DNA of 64,000 nt from CAWBRT01 sp050015355 (GTDB lineage: Bacteria; Acidobacteriota; Terriglobia; Terriglobales; Acidobacteriaceae): assembly GCA_050015355.1 (NCBI GenBank), contig JBEKBO010000008.1, positions 1-64,000 of the forward strand, read 5' to 3'. The position numbers and the translations under genes are program-made. Numbering within the stretch: position 1 is the stretch's first letter; each line of letters begins with the position of its first letter. This document shows, piece by piece, positions 35,070-43,173 of this stretch. A model generated the notes under the pieces. It made no database searches, was not told the origin of the DNA, and saw only the letters and a program-made list of their open reading frames with translations.

Positions 35070-35813
35070 ATGATTCAAAAACCGACAGCGATATCCGTCG
35101 AAAAGCAATCGGGGAAGGGGCATCAGTGCTGGTCGTGCGGCGACATGCGCGCAGCCCACTTTTGCGATTCCTGCGGCCGGCTGCAACCTCCGCTACCGGC
35201 GGACTTCTTCGCCTTCTTCGGGCTGCCGCACAAGCTTAACATCGAGCCATCGTTGCTCGAACATGAGTTCCACGCGCTGAGCCGCAAGCTTCATCCCGAC
35301 GCGTATGTCCGTTTCAGTTCGCAAGAGCAGTCCTGGAGCCTGGAGAAGAGTTCGCAGCTCAACGACGCTTACCGGACGCTGCGCGACCCGATCTCGCGAA
35401 CCGAATATCTACTCAAAAAAGAGGGCGTTGAACTGGATGAGCAGTCCAAGCAGGCGACCGAGAAAGCTCGCTCCACCGGCACTCTGAAAAAACAGGGAAT
35501 GCCTCCGGATATGCTGGAGGAGGTTTTTGAGCTGAACATGCAGCTTGAAGAAGCCCGCATGAACCGGCAGACCGGCGAGCGCGACCCGACCCTGAGCGGT
35601 GAATTACAAAACACGAAACGCCACTTGGAACAGAAGCACGCGGCACTGATGGACGAACTGAAAGAGTGCTGGAACGAGTGGGATGCGATGATCGACCGCG
35701 GAGGGCAGGACGAAGACCGCACGATTCTGCGCGACAGAATGGTGGATGTGCTCAACCGCCGCAGCTACATCCGCAACCTCGTGCGCGATGTGAATGAAGT
35801 CCTGGAAGGCTGA
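35070..35813 (+). CDS. hscB: J-domain co-chaperone HscB with N-terminal zinc finger
   Basis: 247 residues. Four cysteines at 20, 23, 32 and 35 (CWSCG...FCDSCG, then RLQPP) form a likely zinc finger like that of animal mitochondrial HSC20 and unlike E. coli HscB. J-domain at ~46-115 with the HPD triad at 75-77 (KLHPDAY). The C-terminal helical domain, which binds IscU, follows. It would deliver IscU to HscA and stimulate its ATPase. The start could also be the ATG at 35028, but that region belongs to the upstream repeat. Confidence 0.93.
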   Translation: MIQKPTAISVEKQSGKGHQCWSCGDMRAAHFCDSCGRLQPPLPADFFAFFGLPHKLNIEPSLLEHEFHALSRKLHPDAYVRFSSQEQSWSLEKSSQLNDAYRTLRDPISRTEYLLKKEGVELDEQSKQATEKARSTGTLKKQGMPPDMLEEVFELNMQLEEARMNRQTGERDPTLSGELQNTKRHLEQKHAALMDELKECWNEWDAMIDRGGQDEDRTILRDRMVDVLNRRSYIRNLVRDVNEVLEG

Positions 35814-35843
35814 GGCCCGCGCCGTTTAAGAGGCAGAGAGGAT

Positions 35844-36227
35844 ATGCAGACCAGCGTTCCCAAAGACTATCCTTACGTCACTCGCCTGGACGTCCGCTAC
35901 AAGCCACTGGAAACAATCGACGAAAAGGCGCTTGCCGATGCTTGCCCCCACAAGTGGTTCAACCAGACCCTATGTAAAGTGAATGGGTCGGTGGTCCGCC
36001 TCGGGGTTATCGAAGGCGAGTATCACTGGCACCAACACACCGACGACGACGAATTTTTCTACGTGGTCGAAGGAAAATTGTTGATTGATCTCGAAGACAA
36101 GACGGTCGAGCTTGCGCCTCGACAAGGCTTCGTCGTTCCCAAGGGAGTCCGTCATCGGACCCGGGCCCCGCGAAGAACCGTGATTTTGATGGTGGAAAAT
36201 GCCGGAATAGAACCGACCGGAAACTGA
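35844..36227 (+). CDS. Cupin-domain protein inside the ISC operon
   Basis: 127 residues forming one small cupin. The metal motif is seen as H-W-H-Q-H...E (EYHWHQHTDDDEFFYVVEG) and the second motif as FVVPKGVRHRT. It starts 31 bases after hscB and 37 before hscA, so it is co-transcribed. Not part of the standard ISC set; possible roles include iron or redox sensing, but no substrate can be named. Confidence 0.88.
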   Translation: MQTSVPKDYPYVTRLDVRYKPLETIDEKALADACPHKWFNQTLCKVNGSVVRLGVIEGEYHWHQHTDDDEFFYVVEGKLLIDLEDKTVELAPRQGFVVPKGVRHRTRAPRRTVILMVENAGIEPTGN

Positions 36228-36263
36228 TCGAAAGGCAAAGCCGTCGCCTCAGTACCCGTTATC

Positions 36264-38165
36264 ATGTCAAACGAACGCGTAGTCGGTATCGATCTAGGAA
36301 CCACGAATTCGCTCGTCGCCTTCATGCATTCGGAGAGTCCTGTCATTATTCCGGGCGAGGACGGATTGAACCTCGTGCCATCGCTGGTGGCGCTCGACCC
36401 CGAGTCTCATATCATCGTCGGCAATCCCGCGCGCAAATATCTTGCTTCGACTCCCGAGCGCGCCGTTTACTCCGTGAAGCGGCTGATGGGCCGCGGCGTT
36501 GAAGATGTTCAGGACGAGCTGAAGCTGTTCCCTTTCCGGCTCGCCGACGATCTCGTTCCCGGCGAAGTGCTGCGCATCAAGCTGGGCGAGCGCACTTACA
36601 CTCCGCCGGAAATCTCCGCTCACATTCTGCGCCAGCTCAAGCGCAATGCCGAGCGCTTCTTCAGCGGTCCGGTCAAACAGGCGGTAATTACCGTTCCCGC
36701 CTACTTCAACGACGCACAGCGGCAGGCCACGAAAGATGCCGGCCGTATCGCGGGCCTCGACGTGCTGCGCCTGGTGAACGAACCAACTGCCGCTTCGCTC
36801 GCTTACGGCTTCCACCAGAAGAAGAACGGAACCATCGCCGTCTACGATCTGGGTGGCGGCACATTCGACATTTCGATCCTCAAGTTGAGCGACGGCATTT
36901 TCGAAGTCATGGCCACCAACGGCGATACGCATCTCGGCGGCGACGACATTGACAATTTGCTGATCGCCATCGCGCTCGACGATATCCACGGCGACCTCGG
37001 CCTTGATATTCGCCCCAATGGCGAGGCCGTGCAGTTGATTCGCCAGGCCGTCATCGATGCCAAGATTGCGCTCTCGACGAATCTGTCCACAATCATCAGC
37101 GTCACGCTGCCGGACGGACACAAGTACCAACGGGAAATCACGCGGGAGCAATTCGAACCGCTGATACGGCCGGTTATCGAGCGCACCGCCGGCCCATGCA
37201 AGCAGGCGATGAAAGACGCGGGATTGAAGCCCGCGCAGATCGATGAGGTTGTTCTCGTCGGCGGCTCCACTCGCATTCCCTCGGTGCGGCAATTGGTTCG
37301 CGATTTGTTCAAACGCGAGCCGCATTGCGAGCTTAACCCCGACGAAGTGGTTGCTCTTGGCGCGGCCGTTCAGGCCAACATACTCGCCGGCGGTTCTGAG
37401 GCAACGCAGGACATGCTGTTGCTCGACGTGACTCCGCTTTCACTCGGCATCGAGGCGCTTGGCGGGGTTGTGGCCAGGATTATTCATCGCAATTCCACCA
37501 TTCCGGCTTCGGCAACCGAACATTTCACCACCGGCGTTGACGGCCAGACCAGCGTGGCCATTCACGTGGTGCAGGGCGAGCGCGAATTAGCCAAGGATTG
37601 CCGCTCGCTGGCGCGGTTTGATTTGAAAGGCGTTCCGCCGATGCCGGCTGGACTTCCGCGGGTCGAGGTGCGGTTCCTGATCGACGCCAACGGAATCTTG
37701 CACGTCTCCGCCCGCGAGCACCGCAGCGGCAAAGAGGCGGAGATCGAGGTGCAGCCCAGTTACGGACTCTCCGACGAGCAGGTCGAGAACATGATTCTCG
37801 AATCGTTCGATTACGCCGAGAAAGACTTGCTCGATCGTCAGTTGATTGAGGCGCGCAACGAGGCCGAGACGATTCTGACCGCTCTGAAAAAAGGAAAACA
37901 GAGCCCGGCATTCCAGCAACTTGCCCCGCGGGAGCGCGAACAGATCTGGCTGTGCGAACGGGAATTGAAAGCCGTGAGATTGCAGGACGATCCACGGAAG
38001 GTGCGCGCCGCCATCGACGCTCTGAATCAGGCGACTCTCCGCCTGGCCGAACTGATGATGGATACCGCGGTGAGCACGGCTCTCAAGGGCAAATCCATGG
38101 AGAATGCCGATCTTGGCGAAGGTCCATCGGCGCCGCATCCCATCGGCAAGGCGGAATTCGAGTAA
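36264..38165 (+). CDS. hscA: Hsp70-type chaperone HscA
   Basis: 633 residues. Hsp70 signatures: [43 protein letters not shown]. The nucleotide-binding domain spans ~1-370, the linker is [15 protein letters not shown], and the substrate domain follows. With HscB it drives transfer of the cluster from IscU using the LPPVK motif. The operon position makes HscA far more likely than DnaK. Confidence 0.95.
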   Translation: MSNERVVGIDLGTTNSLVAFMHSESPVIIPGEDGLNLVPSLVALDPESHIIVGNPARKYLASTPERAVYSVKRLMGRGVEDVQDELKLFPFRLADDLVPGEVLRIKLGERTYTPPEISAHILRQLKRNAERFFSGPVKQAVITVPAYFNDAQRQATKDAGRIAGLDVLRLVNEPTAASLAYGFHQKKNGTIAVYDLGGGTFDISILKLSDGIFEVMATNGDTHLGGDDIDNLLIAIALDDIHGDLGLDIRPNGEAVQLIRQAVIDAKIALSTNLSTIISVTLPDGHKYQREITREQFEPLIRPVIERTAGPCKQAMKDAGLKPAQIDEVVLVGGSTRIPSVRQLVRDLFKREPHCELNPDEVVALGAAVQANILAGGSEATQDMLLLDVTPLSLGIEALGGVVARIIHRNSTIPASATEHFTTGVDGQTSVAIHVVQGERELAKDCRSLARFDLKGVPPMPAGLPRVEVRFLIDANGILHVSAREHRSGKEAEIEVQPSYGLSDEQVENMILESFDYAEKDLLDRQLIEARNEAETILTALKKGKQSPAFQQLAPREREQIWLCERELKAVRLQDDPRKVRAAIDALNQATLRLAELMMDTAVSTALKGKSMENADLGEGPSAPHPIGKAEFE

Positions 38166-38239
38166 GATGCCCCTCCGATATCAGTCCGGCATTGACCGGT
38201 TGGCGCCCTCTGCCGCTATTCTCTGCTGTTGAGGTTTGC

Positions 38240-38686
38240 ATGGAAGATCACGATACGCAATCGAACAATAACACTGCTGCCGCTACCGTCGAGCCCGGCG
38301 CGAACACTGTCCGTGTGACTTTTTTGCCTGGCAATCAGTCTGTCGAATACGAGCATGGCAATCTTCGTTACCAGGAACACGGCAAGCCGGAGTCGCTGCT
38401 GGATGTGGCCATTAACTTCGGGGTCCATCTCGAACATGCCTGCGGCGGCAACTGCGCTTGCACAACCTGTCACGTGGTGGTTCGCAGGGGCAAGGAGCTG
38501 CTTAGCGAGATCGATGATGAAGAAGCCGACCGTCTCGATATGGCCGCCGACCTGCAACTGAATTCGCGCCTCGGCTGCCAGGCACAGATCGTCAGGCCGG
38601 GAGAAATCGTCGTCGAAATCCCATCCTGGAACCGCAACTACGTCTCCGAGAGCGGAGGATGCGAAGTAAGAGGCGATACGAAATAA
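38240..38686 (+). CDS. fdx: Adrenodoxin-type [2Fe-2S] ferredoxin
   Basis: 148 residues from the ATG at 38240. Cluster ligands: Cys68, Cys74, Cys77 (EHACGGNCACTTCHVVV) and a fourth in SRLGCQAQIV. The spacing C-x5-C-x2-C is that of ISC ferredoxin. Compared with E. coli Fdx it has an extra N-terminal tail of about 20 residues rich in Asn and Ala. It donates electrons for cluster assembly. Confidence 0.94.
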   Translation: MEDHDTQSNNNTAAATVEPGANTVRVTFLPGNQSVEYEHGNLRYQEHGKPESLLDVAINFGVHLEHACGGNCACTTCHVVVRRGKELLSEIDDEEADRLDMAADLQLNSRLGCQAQIVRPGEIVVEIPSWNRNYVSESGGCEVRGDTK

Positions 38687-38758
38687 AACTGGATCGGAAG
38701 AAACTTTCAGGTGGAACTCGGGTTTTTATTCAACACTCAACCCAAGGAGAAGAGAACG

Positions 38759-38977
38759 ATGGCGACCGAGCTTCACTGGGACGATGCTGAAGATCTCGGA
38801 ATTCTGCTGGCTGATAAATTTCCTGCGCAAAACCCCTTGGAGGTCCGCTTTACCGAACTGCACCGCATGGTCATCGAATTGCCGGTGTTCGCAGACGATC
38901 CGAAAGCTTCCAACGAAGCCAACCTGGAAGCCATTCAGATGGCATGGTACGAGGAGTGGATCGATCGCAACGAGTGA
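38759..38977 (+). CDS. iscX: IscX (YfhJ)
   Basis: 72 residues starting MATELHWDDAEDLGILL and ending AIQMAWYEEWIDRNE, with FADDPKASNEANLE in the middle: the full IscX pattern. IscX binds IscS and iron and tunes cluster assembly rate. AAGGAG stands twelve bases before the ATG. It is the last gene of the operon. Confidence 0.95.
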   Translation: MATELHWDDAEDLGILLADKFPAQNPLEVRFTELHRMVIELPVFADDPKASNEANLEAIQMAWYEEWIDRNE

Positions 38978-39072
38978 GGCTATAAACTACTCCACGCACA
39001 TTCGCCTTGTCACTGCCGGCTCCAGGGCTGCATTCGCGGTGCGGACGACAGAATTGTGGATCTACACGGTCA

Positions 39073-39471
39073 TCATTCGGAAAGATGCCACTTTTTCACG
39101 AGTGCCGCTTTCTGATTCAGCAGCCACTGCTCCCACTGAGTTCTCGTCTTCGCCGGAAACTTCGACAACACCAACGACACGAATTTTTCGAAACTCAGTG
39201 TGGATTGAGTCGAGCGGACTGCCTGAAGCATTTTTTCCATTCTTGAGGATGGCTCCTCCGTGGTGGAAACGGCCTTTGGCCCAACGCTGACGGGATTCGA
39301 CGGAGGTTTCGGCGGGGCGGACGTTGTTGGCGGCTTGCCAGTGCCGGGTGTCGCGTCGTGCTTCACAAACTGGCTCTTCCAGAAATCATCGTTCTTCATA
39401 TAGGGAGTTGAGTGGCTTCCTTTGTTCTTGCCTTCAGGATATCCAGGAATCCCGCCCGCGGCTTCACGCAT
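39073..39471 (-). CDS. Hypothetical protein overlapping the preceding small gene
   Basis: 132 residues beginning MREAAGGIPGYPEGKN. A Pro/Thr/Ser-rich middle (PGTGKPPTTSAPPKPPSNP) is followed by a helical C-terminus (FEKFVSLVLSKFPAKTRTQW). Its ATG overlaps the stop of the gene at 39464-39766 by eight bases, so translation is probably coupled. No family recognised. An alternative is that both are pieces of one gene split by a frameshift. Confidence 0.6.
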   Translation of the reverse strand: MREAAGGIPGYPEGKNKGSHSTPYMKNDDFWKSQFVKHDATPGTGKPPTTSAPPKPPSNPVSVGPKAVSTTEEPSSRMEKMLQAVRSTQSTLSFEKFVSLVLSKFPAKTRTQWEQWLLNQKAALVKKWHLSE

Positions 39472-39766
39472 TCGGCGCCTTTGGCTCCGATTGGCTTTCG
39501 GGAGATTCAGCGGTAAAAATGGCAGGCGCATTACCAGAGTCCACAGCCTCAGCGAGTGGCTCTGACGCAATCGCGGACGTGGCGTTCGCGCTGTCCGCTC
39601 CAACCTGGAACCCCTCCGCACCTGCAAGCCGCTGAAGCACATCATTCGTCGTGTCCTGAATTCGCGTACTGGGCTTGTGAAGCTTGCGAATCGATTTGAA
39701 AGCAAGGTGGCACAATGTAAAACGGTTCTGGGTTTGTAAAGCAGCAAGGACGATATGCGCACGCAT
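39464..39766 (-). CDS. Small protein with RNA polymerase omega-like helix
   Basis: 100 residues with AAGGAG eight bases before the ATG, a strong start. Residues ~14-45 read NRFTLCHLAFKSIRKLHKP, which follows the N-R-F-x-L-x-x-x-A-x-x-x-x-R-x-L pattern of the omega subunit (RpoZ). The rest is Ala/Ser/Glu-rich. It may be a divergent omega paralogue; this is a motif-level guess only. It is followed by the overlapping gene at 39073-39471. Confidence 0.65.
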   Translation of the reverse strand: MRAHIVLAALQTQNRFTLCHLAFKSIRKLHKPSTRIQDTTNDVLQRLAGAEGFQVGADSANATSAIASEPLAEAVDSGNAPAIFTAESPESQSEPKAPNA

Positions 39767-40212
39767 GACTCGTTCTCCTTATTCGTCAAGAGATGGCGCT
39801 TGGGACCAATAACGCGTGGAGGAGCAGTTCCGCAGTTCCAAACTGCGCGCCGCACCATTGACTGGGAGATGTCAGTCTCTCCGCACCACAGCGGCAAATG
39901 GGAGGCGTACATACACATCTTGGCAGCTAATTTCACACTCGGCGATGACGCACGTCACAATGGCGAGAAATAAGTGCGGCTGCCGCCAAAGTCACGTCCA
40001 ATACTGTAAGGTCTCTCCTGATGCCAGCCCCGGGCTTTCTTGTGAGGCGAACATCTCTACATTACCATACGTCCGACGGGCAGGGGAGTACGATCGCTGG
40101 CACCCTAGACGCACACCACGGCACGCTGTTGTGCGGTAAGTTGAATGGAGAATCAAACTTAGAATTCTAAAGCGGTTTTAGAAGAGGCGCCTCCGCCGAC
40201 CTCGAATTGGCT
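39767..40212. other. Intergenic region with two inverted repeats
   Basis: CGCAGTTCCAAACTGCG at 39831-39847 is an inverted repeat ~65 bases upstream of the gene starting at 39766, a possible operator. TTCTAAAGCGGTTTTAGAA at 40165-40183 is another and contains the AGCGGTT word seen in the element at 18553. No gene is supported. Confidence 0.4.
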
Positions 40213-40578
40213 TCAGTTGGCAGCAGCTTTCATTGACTTTTGGGAGTCGCCCGCTGCGTGAGAGAGAGTTTGTGACGTGGCCGCCAGATGCGGTCCGTTC
40301 GCTCTCCGCGACAGTCGCTCAACCCGGTCAAACACAGTCTCGAGCAGTTCCAGACATCGAACCGACACACGACCGGTAAGTACTTGCAAATAAGAGCCCG
40401 GTTTTTTTTGACGCTCCACGTGACGGTCCAAAAACTTTCCTCCTGAGTCGTCATTCAAGAAGCCGACAGCTAGACAACGATCGTGAGTAGTTGGATGGCA
40501 ACCTGGGCTGCTCGGTTGCTTAAAATTGGAATGAGCAGGCTCTTTGTCCTTCGATGTTACTGTACAGTTAACAAGCAA
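40213..40578 (-). CDS. Hypothetical protein (uncertain)
   Basis: 121 residues, no family recognised. The C-terminal two thirds (FLNDDSGGKFLDRHVERQKK, then LELLETVFDRVERLSRRAN) looks like real protein with amphipathic helices; the N-terminal third does not. The start may lie further in. An inverted repeat with the shape of an operator sits seven bases upstream of the first ATG. May be a truncated gene. Confidence 0.35.
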   Translation of the reverse strand: MLVNCTVTSKDKEPAHSNFKQPSSPGCHPTTHDRCLAVGFLNDDSGGKFLDRHVERQKKPGSYLQVLTGRVSVRCLELLETVFDRVERLSRRANGPHLAATSQTLSHAAGDSQKSMKAAAN

Positions 40579-40584
40579 TGCCGA

Positions 40585-40609
40585 TTAATAGGCACACAAT
40601 GCCTATTAA
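40585..40609. promoter_or_regulatory. Operator-like inverted repeat TTAATAGGC
   Basis: TTAATAGGC (40585-40593), 7-base spacer, GCCTATTAA (40601-40609). A further half site AATAGGC lies at 40651-40657. The spacing fits a dimeric repressor acting on one of the minus-strand small genes. Confidence 0.45.
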
Positions 40610-40664
40610 CAGGCCCTTCAGTGCAGGAGTTTCTGCTGAACCGATGCAATAATAGGCAAACAGC

Positions 40665-40853
40665 TTAGCTGCCCAGCCTCCTCCTCGGCATTTCGCCCCG
40701 GCACTCGGCTTCGTAAAGCTTTTTTTCAGAGCGCCTGTAGATCGGATGGTCGCACGGATCTTCTTTGAAGCTCATGCCGAAGACGATAAACAGAATTGGG
40801 CCGGCCACCACCAGAATGCCGGCAAAGACGTCGAGCGCCAATCTGGAATCCAT
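40665..40853 (-). CDS. Small single-pass membrane protein
   Basis: 62 residues: membrane segment at ~8-27 (VFAGILVVAGPILFIVFGMS), then a soluble tail with two Cys (EDPCDHPIY, AECRGEMPRRR). GAGGTG upstream supports the ATG. It is 36 bases downstream of another small membrane protein on the same strand, so they probably share a transcript. Function unknown. Confidence 0.65.
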   Translation of the reverse strand: MDSRLALDVFAGILVVAGPILFIVFGMSFKEDPCDHPIYRRSEKKLYEAECRGEMPRRRLGS

Positions 40854-40889
40854 CTCTGCACCTCGTTAAATACAGTTCCTTGCGAACCA

Positions 40890-41132
40890 CTACCGCTGAT
40901 AGTGCTGGTGCGCGTACAGCACCCCGACGGTTGAAGCCGCCAGCAGCGCCAGCACCAACTCGATGAGAAACAACGCGGAGCTGTCGTGCGGGTAAAGCTC
41001 GAATGTGCAGAGAACGGATACCGCCGAAAACACGAACAGGATCGCGATGAACGCAAGCGCCGCCAGCGAGGCCGATGCCAGCATGGCGCGAAGCAGTGCC
41101 ATGACTTCCGATCTCCGCTGCCGTTCAACCAT
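40890..41132 (-). CDS. Small two-helix membrane protein
   Basis: 80 residues from the ATG at 41132. Two hydrophobic segments (AALAFIAILFVFSAVSVLC and ALFLIELVLALLAASTVGVL) are joined by a short loop. ATG at 41102 and TTG at 41168 are alternative starts. It is paired with the gene at 40665-40853. Confidence 0.6.
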   Translation of the reverse strand: MVERQRRSEVMALLRAMLASASLAALAFIAILFVFSAVSVLCTFELYPHDSSALFLIELVLALLAASTVGVLYAHQHYQR

Positions 41133-41312
41133 GGCGACACGATAGGAGAGGCGCAAGCGGGCGTCCAACGCATTGTTCCGTGCTTAATCATCGAAAATAC
41201 TTTCACAAAGTTTGTTTATCGCGTGGATAAGCTGCCCTTATGCGTCCCGCATTCCCGCCGCCATGTGAGCCGCGTCACCGCTTGGCAGAGCGTGAATCCG
41301 TAAACTGCCGCG

Positions 41313-41783
41313 ATGGCTAATGTGTGGCTCGCGCGCGCGCTGTGCAATATGTTCGATTGGACGGCAAAGACGTTCCGCCGTGAGCTGCGTCAAGCCAGGC
41401 ACATCAAGACCGGACGGCGCGGCGAAGATCAGGCATATTTCCATTTGCGCCAGCTCGGATACGTTATCGTGGCGCGCAACTGGCGCACCGTCAGGCATCG
41501 AGGTGAGCTCGACCTGATTGGCTGGGACCAGCATGTGCTCTGCTTCATCGAGGTTAAAACCCGTACGTCCCGCGATGTAAAGCCCGCCGAAGCGGCAGTC
41601 GACCGGGGGAAACGGCAGCAGGTCGCCCGCATGGCTCGCGAGTACCTGCGGCACCTGCGTCCGGGAATTCCGATCCGCTTCGATGTGGTTTCCGTTTACC
41701 TCGAACCGGGCCAGCGGGACGAAATCCAAGTATTCAAGAACGCTTATTCATGGCGTAGTATGAAACCAGTCCGCTCCCGTTGA
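41313..41783 (+). CDS. YraN/UPF0102-family nuclease-fold protein
   Basis: 156 residues. Core: TGRRGEDQAYFHLRQLGYVI, then the nuclease-like HRGELDLIGWD and FIEVKTR (an E-x-K within the PD-(D/E)XK fold). The family is widespread and its cellular role is poorly known, with links to DNA uptake and repair. About 30 N-terminal residues precede the usual family start. galT begins 6 bases later. Confidence 0.9.
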   Translation: MANVWLARALCNMFDWTAKTFRRELRQARHIKTGRRGEDQAYFHLRQLGYVIVARNWRTVRHRGELDLIGWDQHVLCFIEVKTRTSRDVKPAEAAVDRGKRQQVARMAREYLRHLRPGIPIRFDVVSVYLEPGQRDEIQVFKNAYSWRSMKPVRSR

Positions 41784-41789
41784 CTGCGG

Positions 41790-42890
41790 ATGCGAGTCAT
41801 CCGGCTTTCCGCTTACCGCCAGGAGCTTTCAGAGAGGTTGCGCTTGCCCGAACTGCGAAAAGATCCGATCGTTGGCCGTTGGGTAATTGTCTCGACTGAC
41901 CGCGCTAAGCGCCCCACCGACTTTTTCCGCGAGCAGGTCACCCTGAAGGGCGGCTTCTGTCCGTTCTGCTACGGCAACGAGTCTAAGACTCCTCCCGAGA
42001 TTCTTGCCTATCGCCCTCCGCGGAATGGCGGCCCACAGCCGCCGCGCGACTCTCCCGGTTGGACGGTGCGGGTCGTTCCGAACAAGTTTCCGGCGCTCGG
42101 CATTGAAGGCAACCTGAATCGCCAGGCCGAGGGCATGTTCGACAAAATGACCGGCATCGGCGCGCACGAGGTCATTATCGAATCGCCCGAACACGCAGCG
42201 ACGCTGGCGAAGCTTCCCGCCAAGCGCATTGAGGACGTGCTATGGGCTTTTCGCGACCGTATCGTCGACCTCAAGCGAGACCGCCGATTCAAATACATTC
42301 TCCTGTTCAAAAATTATGGAGAGGCCGCCGGAGCCACTCTCGAACATCCGCACGCGCAGTTGATCGCGCTGCCCATCATTCCCAAGCATGCTCTGGAAGA
42401 ACTCGAAGGCGCCAAGCAGTACTACATCTTCAAGGAGCGTTGCGTCTACTGCGACATGATCAGGCAGGAGCTGGAGAATCCCATTCGCGTGGTCTCGGAG
42501 AACAGCGAGTTCGTCACCATGGCTCCTTATGCACCCCGCTTTCCCTTTGAGACCTGGATTCTGCCGAAGCGTCATGAATCGGGCTTCGAGAATTCGTCCT
42601 CGCAGGTGTTTGAAGCGCTGGCGCGGGCGGTAAAGGAGCTGGCGATGAAGGCCGACGTCGTGCTCGACAAGCCCGCTTACAACCTCATCATCCACAGCTC
42701 GCCGTTACAGGACGCTTCCAACGAGCACTATCACTGGCACGTGGAATTCATGCCGCGGCTCACCAAGACCGCGGGCTTCGAGTGGGGGACGGGGTTTTAC
42801 ATCAATCCCACGCCGCCTGAGGAATCCGCACGTTTCCTGCGCGAAGCCGATGTGACCCACTTCGAACGCGAACTGGCAAAATTGCTATAA
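41790..42890 (+). CDS. galT: Galactose-1-phosphate uridylyltransferase
   Basis: 366 residues. HIT-superfamily nucleotidyl transferase: FCPFCYGNE zinc site near the start, the catalytic HPHAQL (~190-195), a second Cys pair (RCVYCDM) and HYHWHVEFMPR. It would exchange UMP between UDP-glucose and galactose 1-phosphate; the branch found in soil and thermophilic bacteria may accept other sugar phosphates. Residues 1-20 before RLPELRKDPI are probably not conserved. Confidence 0.92.
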   Translation: MRVIRLSAYRQELSERLRLPELRKDPIVGRWVIVSTDRAKRPTDFFREQVTLKGGFCPFCYGNESKTPPEILAYRPPRNGGPQPPRDSPGWTVRVVPNKFPALGIEGNLNRQAEGMFDKMTGIGAHEVIIESPEHAATLAKLPAKRIEDVLWAFRDRIVDLKRDRRFKYILLFKNYGEAAGATLEHPHAQLIALPIIPKHALEELEGAKQYYIFKERCVYCDMIRQELENPIRVVSENSEFVTMAPYAPRFPFETWILPKRHESGFENSSSQVFEALARAVKELAMKADVVLDKPAYNLIIHSSPLQDASNEHYHWHVEFMPRLTKTAGFEWGTGFYINPTPPEESARFLREADVTHFERELAKLL

Positions 42891-42974
42891 AGCCCGACGG
42901 CGATTCCGGCAATCGCATCTGAAGTACAACGGCCGCCTTGCACAGGCGGCCTTGAGTCTTGCTGAAACTGAAGC

Positions 42975-43134
42975 GGTCCCCTAGTAGGTGTATCCGGACA
43001 TATCAGACTGTCATGGCGAGCGAAGTCGAGCCACCTTTTGTTTCTGCTGTCGAAAACAAAGGGTGGCTCCACTCCGCTTCGCTCCGGTCGCCATGACATC
43101 CTCTTGGGTTTCTGGATACACCAACAAGGGAACG
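42975..43134. mobile_element. Family C element, copy C3 (internally shortened)
   Basis: Ends GGTCCCCTAGTAGGTGTATC and GGATACACCAACAAGGGAAC are inverted repeats, with TGTCATGGCGAGCGAAGTCG and CGCCATGACATCCTCTTGGG inside. About 160 bases versus ~215-235 in C1/C2; the middle hairpin is deleted. Confidence 0.85.
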
Positions 43135-43173
43135 GGTCCAGCAGTCCTGGAGCAATCCTGGAGCAGCTTCCGG

